Source: Companilactobacillus keshanensis
GTDB taxonomy: Bacteria > Bacillota > Bacilli > Lactobacillales > Lactobacillaceae
Direction of reading: 5' to 3'
Assembly (NCBI RefSeq): GCF_003946205.1
Contig: NZ_RHOS01000002.1
Location: forward strand, 124,001 to 188,000
DNA length: 64,000 bases
In this document: in pieces, positions 61,641 to 64,000 of the stretch
Numbering within the stretch: the stretch's first letter is position 1
Layout of the letters: every line of letters starts with the position of its first letter
Made by a program: the position numbers and the translations under genes
The notes under the pieces: model-generated
Told to the model about the DNA's origin: nothing
Seen by the model: the letters and a program-made list of their open reading frames with translations, nothing else
Database searches by the model: none

Positions 61641-62981
61641 TTAAGCCTCCTTTTGTTCCCAATAAGATTCAATTTCTTCCAATGACTTACCTTTTGTCTC
61701 AAGGACATATTTATGAATGTACCAAACGGCAAACAGTGATAAGGCAGCGAAGAAGTAGAAAATATTAATTCCGATTGCTTCCAAAATGATAGGGAAAACT
61801 AATGAGAATAAGGCGTTGAATAAGTATTGTGTAAAGGTAATAACACCCATTCCTAGGGCTCTAGCCTTTAAAGGAAGAATTTCTGGAACGTATGACCAGA
61901 AAACAGGTCCTAAACCAAAACCGAACATAAATACATATAGGAAGATCGAAATAACAGCGATGGTAGCATTATTTGACCAAATACACATGGCAATGGCAGG
62001 TAACACTTGACCACCTAAACTAATTTCAAGTAATTTTTTACGACCTAAACGGTCAATAAATGGTAATGATACAAAAGTAGAGATAACTAAGGCTGCACCA
62101 ACACCGAAGTCAGCAATAATACTTGCATGTGCTAATCCTAAGTTATGGAAAATCTCTGGTGCGTAATAAACAGCAGCGTTAATACCTGTGAATACTTGGA
62201 AAGCTGTTAGTACGAATAACAAAGTTAGAACTGGTCTAAACTTACCGAATAACTCACCCAATCCAGCTTCTTTAGTCTTTAAGCTGTTTTGAACATCAGT
62301 AATTTCATCTTCAACTTCTTTGTCTGTAACACGAACCTTCTTAAGAACCCTTCTAGCTTTATCAATTTGTCCATCTCTGATAAGCCAACGTGGACTTTGG
62401 GGACTGCATATCATACCAACTGTGAAAATAACGGCTGGAACTACTCCAAGTCCTAATGTCCAACGCCAAGCGTTATTTGCCAAATTATAGGCACCAACAC
62501 CATATGCACCTAAGATACCGATGTTAACACTCAATTGGTAAAGTGATGACATTAAACCACGAATATTTTTAGGAGCTAATTCTGATAAATAAATCAATCC
62601 ATACATATTGGCGATACCTGCGGCAACACCAAGTACCAATCTAGCAAACATTAAGAATGCTGTTGATCCAGCCAGTGCCGACATAATACTACCAATAATA
62701 AAGATGATACCTCCGACGATCAAAACATTACGCCGTTCAATTTTCTTTTCAAGAGCTGTAAAGACAACGATTGATGGTAAAGCACCGAATAGAAGGAAAC
62801 TTACAACCAAGCCTTTTTCTGCGGCGTTCAAACCGAATGCACTAGTAATCGATGGAAGTGCCAATGAGATAGCACCTGAATCGTAACCATAAAGTAATCC
62901 GGCAAATCCGCCTAAGATAGCAAAGACATAAACTATGGGTGCAGTTTTCATCTTCTTTTCTGTATCTTGGACTTCTTCCAT
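61641..62981 (-). CDS. MFS sugar porter
   Basis: A 446-residue, 12-helix transporter of the sugar porter family. Signatures are YGYDSGAISLALP in TM1, LFGALPSIVVFTALEKKIERRNVLI (motif A variant), GRLVLGVAAG-type ARLVLGVAAGIANMYGLIYLSELAPKNIRG near residue 120-145, PQSPRWLIRDG near residue 200 and YVPEILPLKARALGMG near residue 370. It probably imports L-fucose, L-rhamnose or a related sugar for the adjacent kinase. GGGGGG precedes the ATG. Confidence 0.9.
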   Translation of the reverse strand: MEEVQDTEKKMKTAPIVYVFAILGGFAGLLYGYDSGAISLALPSITSAFGLNAAEKGLVVSFLLFGALPSIVVFTALEKKIERRNVLIVGGIIFIIGSIMSALAGSTAFLMFARLVLGVAAGIANMYGLIYLSELAPKNIRGLMSSLYQLSVNIGILGAYGVGAYNLANNAWRWTLGLGVVPAVIFTVGMICSPQSPRWLIRDGQIDKARRVLKKVRVTDKEVEDEITDVQNSLKTKEAGLGELFGKFRPVLTLLFVLTAFQVFTGINAAVYYAPEIFHNLGLAHASIIADFGVGAALVISTFVSLPFIDRLGRKKLLEISLGGQVLPAIAMCIWSNNATIAVISIFLYVFMFGFGLGPVFWSYVPEILPLKARALGMGVITFTQYLFNALFSLVFPIILEAIGINIFYFFAALSLFAVWYIHKYVLETKGKSLEEIESYWEQKEA

Positions 62982-62993
62982 GATTTGACCCCC

Positions 62994-64000
62994 CTAAATA
63001 GCAATTTCTTTCTTCAAAATTTTTGTAAAACCGTCGATTCGATTATTCAATTCATCTGAATCCATAGCTTGTGGGGTTATTACTCTAGTGTCAAAAGAAC
63101 TTTTAACAATACTTAAACGCTCAGCATCGTCTTTGAAGTATCCAAGTGCCTTATATTGAGCTAGTACATTACCTGTAACACTGGCCTCAGTTGGTCCTGT
63201 TTGAATTTCTTTCTTACAGAAGTTAGCCGTTAATTGTACAAGTAATCTATTTTTGATCCCACCTCCAAACATATAAATTCGTTTAATTTCTTCATTAGTA
63301 ATATTTTCAAGATTATTGATCGTATCACGATAACTTAAAGCTAAACTTTCAAATACTATTTGTAGCAATTCACCACGTGAATTTGGAAGTTTTTGATCAG
63401 TTTCTTTCAAGAATTTAACAATTTTTTCTTCCATATTACTTGGAGTGGCAAATAATGGATCATTTGGATTTATATAACTACCGATATGTTCAGCACTTTC
63501 AGCTTCGTCAACCATCTTACTGAACTCAACCATTTCACCTTCGAATGACCATTCTTTTTGAAGCTCCTGAACTATCCAAAGTCCAGTGATGTTTTGGAGT
63601 AGACGATTTCCACCGTCAAAGCATCCCTCATTAGTTAAACCAGCTTCAAAGGCTTGTTCAGTTACAACTGGTTTATCAGTCTGTTGGCCAACGATCGACC
63701 AAGTACCACAACTGATAAAGGCAACATTTTTAGCTTCTTGACTTGAAATAGGCAATGAGTAAACTGCAGCGCCAGTATCGTGTCCAATTCCATTGATAAT
63801 TTTAATGTCAGAATCCAAATGTACTTCTTTGGCAATATCCGGCAATACATTACCTAGAACATGTCCACCACGTTGTATATCTCCGAACCATTCTTTCTTA
63901 AATCCTAAACGGTTAAAGACATCATCGCTTAATTCCCGATTGACTCCATCTAGGAGTCCACTTGTTGAAGCAATTGTAAATTCATTAGACTTAACTCCGC
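62994..64000 (-). CDS. FGGY-family carbohydrate kinase, rhamnulokinase/fuculokinase type (partial)
   Basis: The reading frame is open to the right edge of the window, so the N-terminal part is missing; 335 codons are present. RhaB-like segments are NEFTIASTSGLLDGVNREL, IINGIGHDTGAAVYSLPI (the catalytic aspartate), AFISCGTWSIVGQQTDKP, FDGGNRLLQNITGLWIVQEL and IYMFGGGIKNRLL. It phosphorylates a ketopentose/deoxyketohexose such as rhamnulose or fuculose. The FucU-like mutarotase downstream favours fuculose; the sequence pattern favours rhamnulokinase. Confidence 0.85.
   Translation of the reverse strand, partial: GVKSNEFTIASTSGLLDGVNRELSDDVFNRLGFKKEWFGDIQRGGHVLGNVLPDIAKEVHLDSDIKIINGIGHDTGAAVYSLPISSQEAKNVAFISCGTWSIVGQQTDKPVVTEQAFEAGLTNEGCFDGGNRLLQNITGLWIVQELQKEWSFEGEMVEFSKMVDEAESAEHIGSYINPNDPLFATPSNMEEKIVKFLKETDQKLPNSRGELLQIVFESLALSYRDTINNLENITNEEIKRIYMFGGGIKNRLLVQLTANFCKKEIQTGPTEASVTGNVLAQYKALGYFKDDAERLSIVKSSFDTRVITPQAMDSDELNNRIDGFTKILKKEIAI

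Overview
The window reads as a chromosomal segment of a low-GC Gram-positive bacterium of the family Lactobacillaceae. The evidence is a dltXABCD operon, two WxL-type surface proteins, a FPQTG sortase-anchored protein, T-box leaders, CopY, MntR and HelD homologues, and short AT-rich intergenic spaces with strong Shine-Dalgarno sequences. A Companilactobacillus-like organism is my best guess, but it is only a guess. I see no phage, insertion sequence, CRISPR array or rRNA operon.

Layout. 1-6.3 kb: marR with a DHA2 drug exporter; an orphan UlaA-type PTS EIIC with a cupin protein and a LacI regulator (two operators and a cre site visible); trpS behind a tryptophan T-box. 6.3-15.8 kb: helD, a GtrA-like protein, a CPBP-fold protein without its catalytic glutamates, a choice-of-anchor-A surface protein, a VIT-family metal transporter, tRNA-Thr(GGT), an HdeD-like protein, mntR, an AhpD-like protein and an acetyltransferase. 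15.7-22.5 kb: four copies of a structured RNA-like element (A-D) interleaved with a PadR/HAAS/DUF4097/DUF975 operon and a histidine-type ABC transporter. That transporter lies behind a T-box leader with one specifier domain and two antiterminator/terminator modules. 22.5-29.7 kb: ACR3 arsenite exporter with a perfect operator-like palindrome, two secreted paralogues, a 31-residue membrane protein, nucleoside deoxyribosyltransferase, TetR plus MMPL exporter, and an aldo/keto reductase. 30-36.4 kb: two MFS transporters, an SOS-controlled umuC-yolD pair, tetR plus SDR with matching operators, copY. 36.4-41.1 kb: leuBCD plus an MFS gene behind a leucine-rich leader peptide and attenuator; leuA is absent. 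41.1-49.5 kb: two WxL paralogues, a decayed fragment of the RNA element, a short UvrA paralogue and an RRNPP-type regulator. 49.7-55.9 kb: opuA osmoprotectant transporter, then etfA-etfB-acyl-CoA dehydrogenase. 56-60.5 kb: dltXABCD with an unusual folded 3' region. 61.2-64 kb: a fucose/rhamnose-type operon (sugar kinase cut by the window edge, sugar porter, FucU mutarotase).

The strongest candidate for something undescribed is the A-D RNA family: the loop and central hairpin sequences are conserved, while the closing stems differ almost completely between copies and still pair. The duplicated antiterminator leader and the leucine leader-peptide attenuator are the next most informative regulatory findings.
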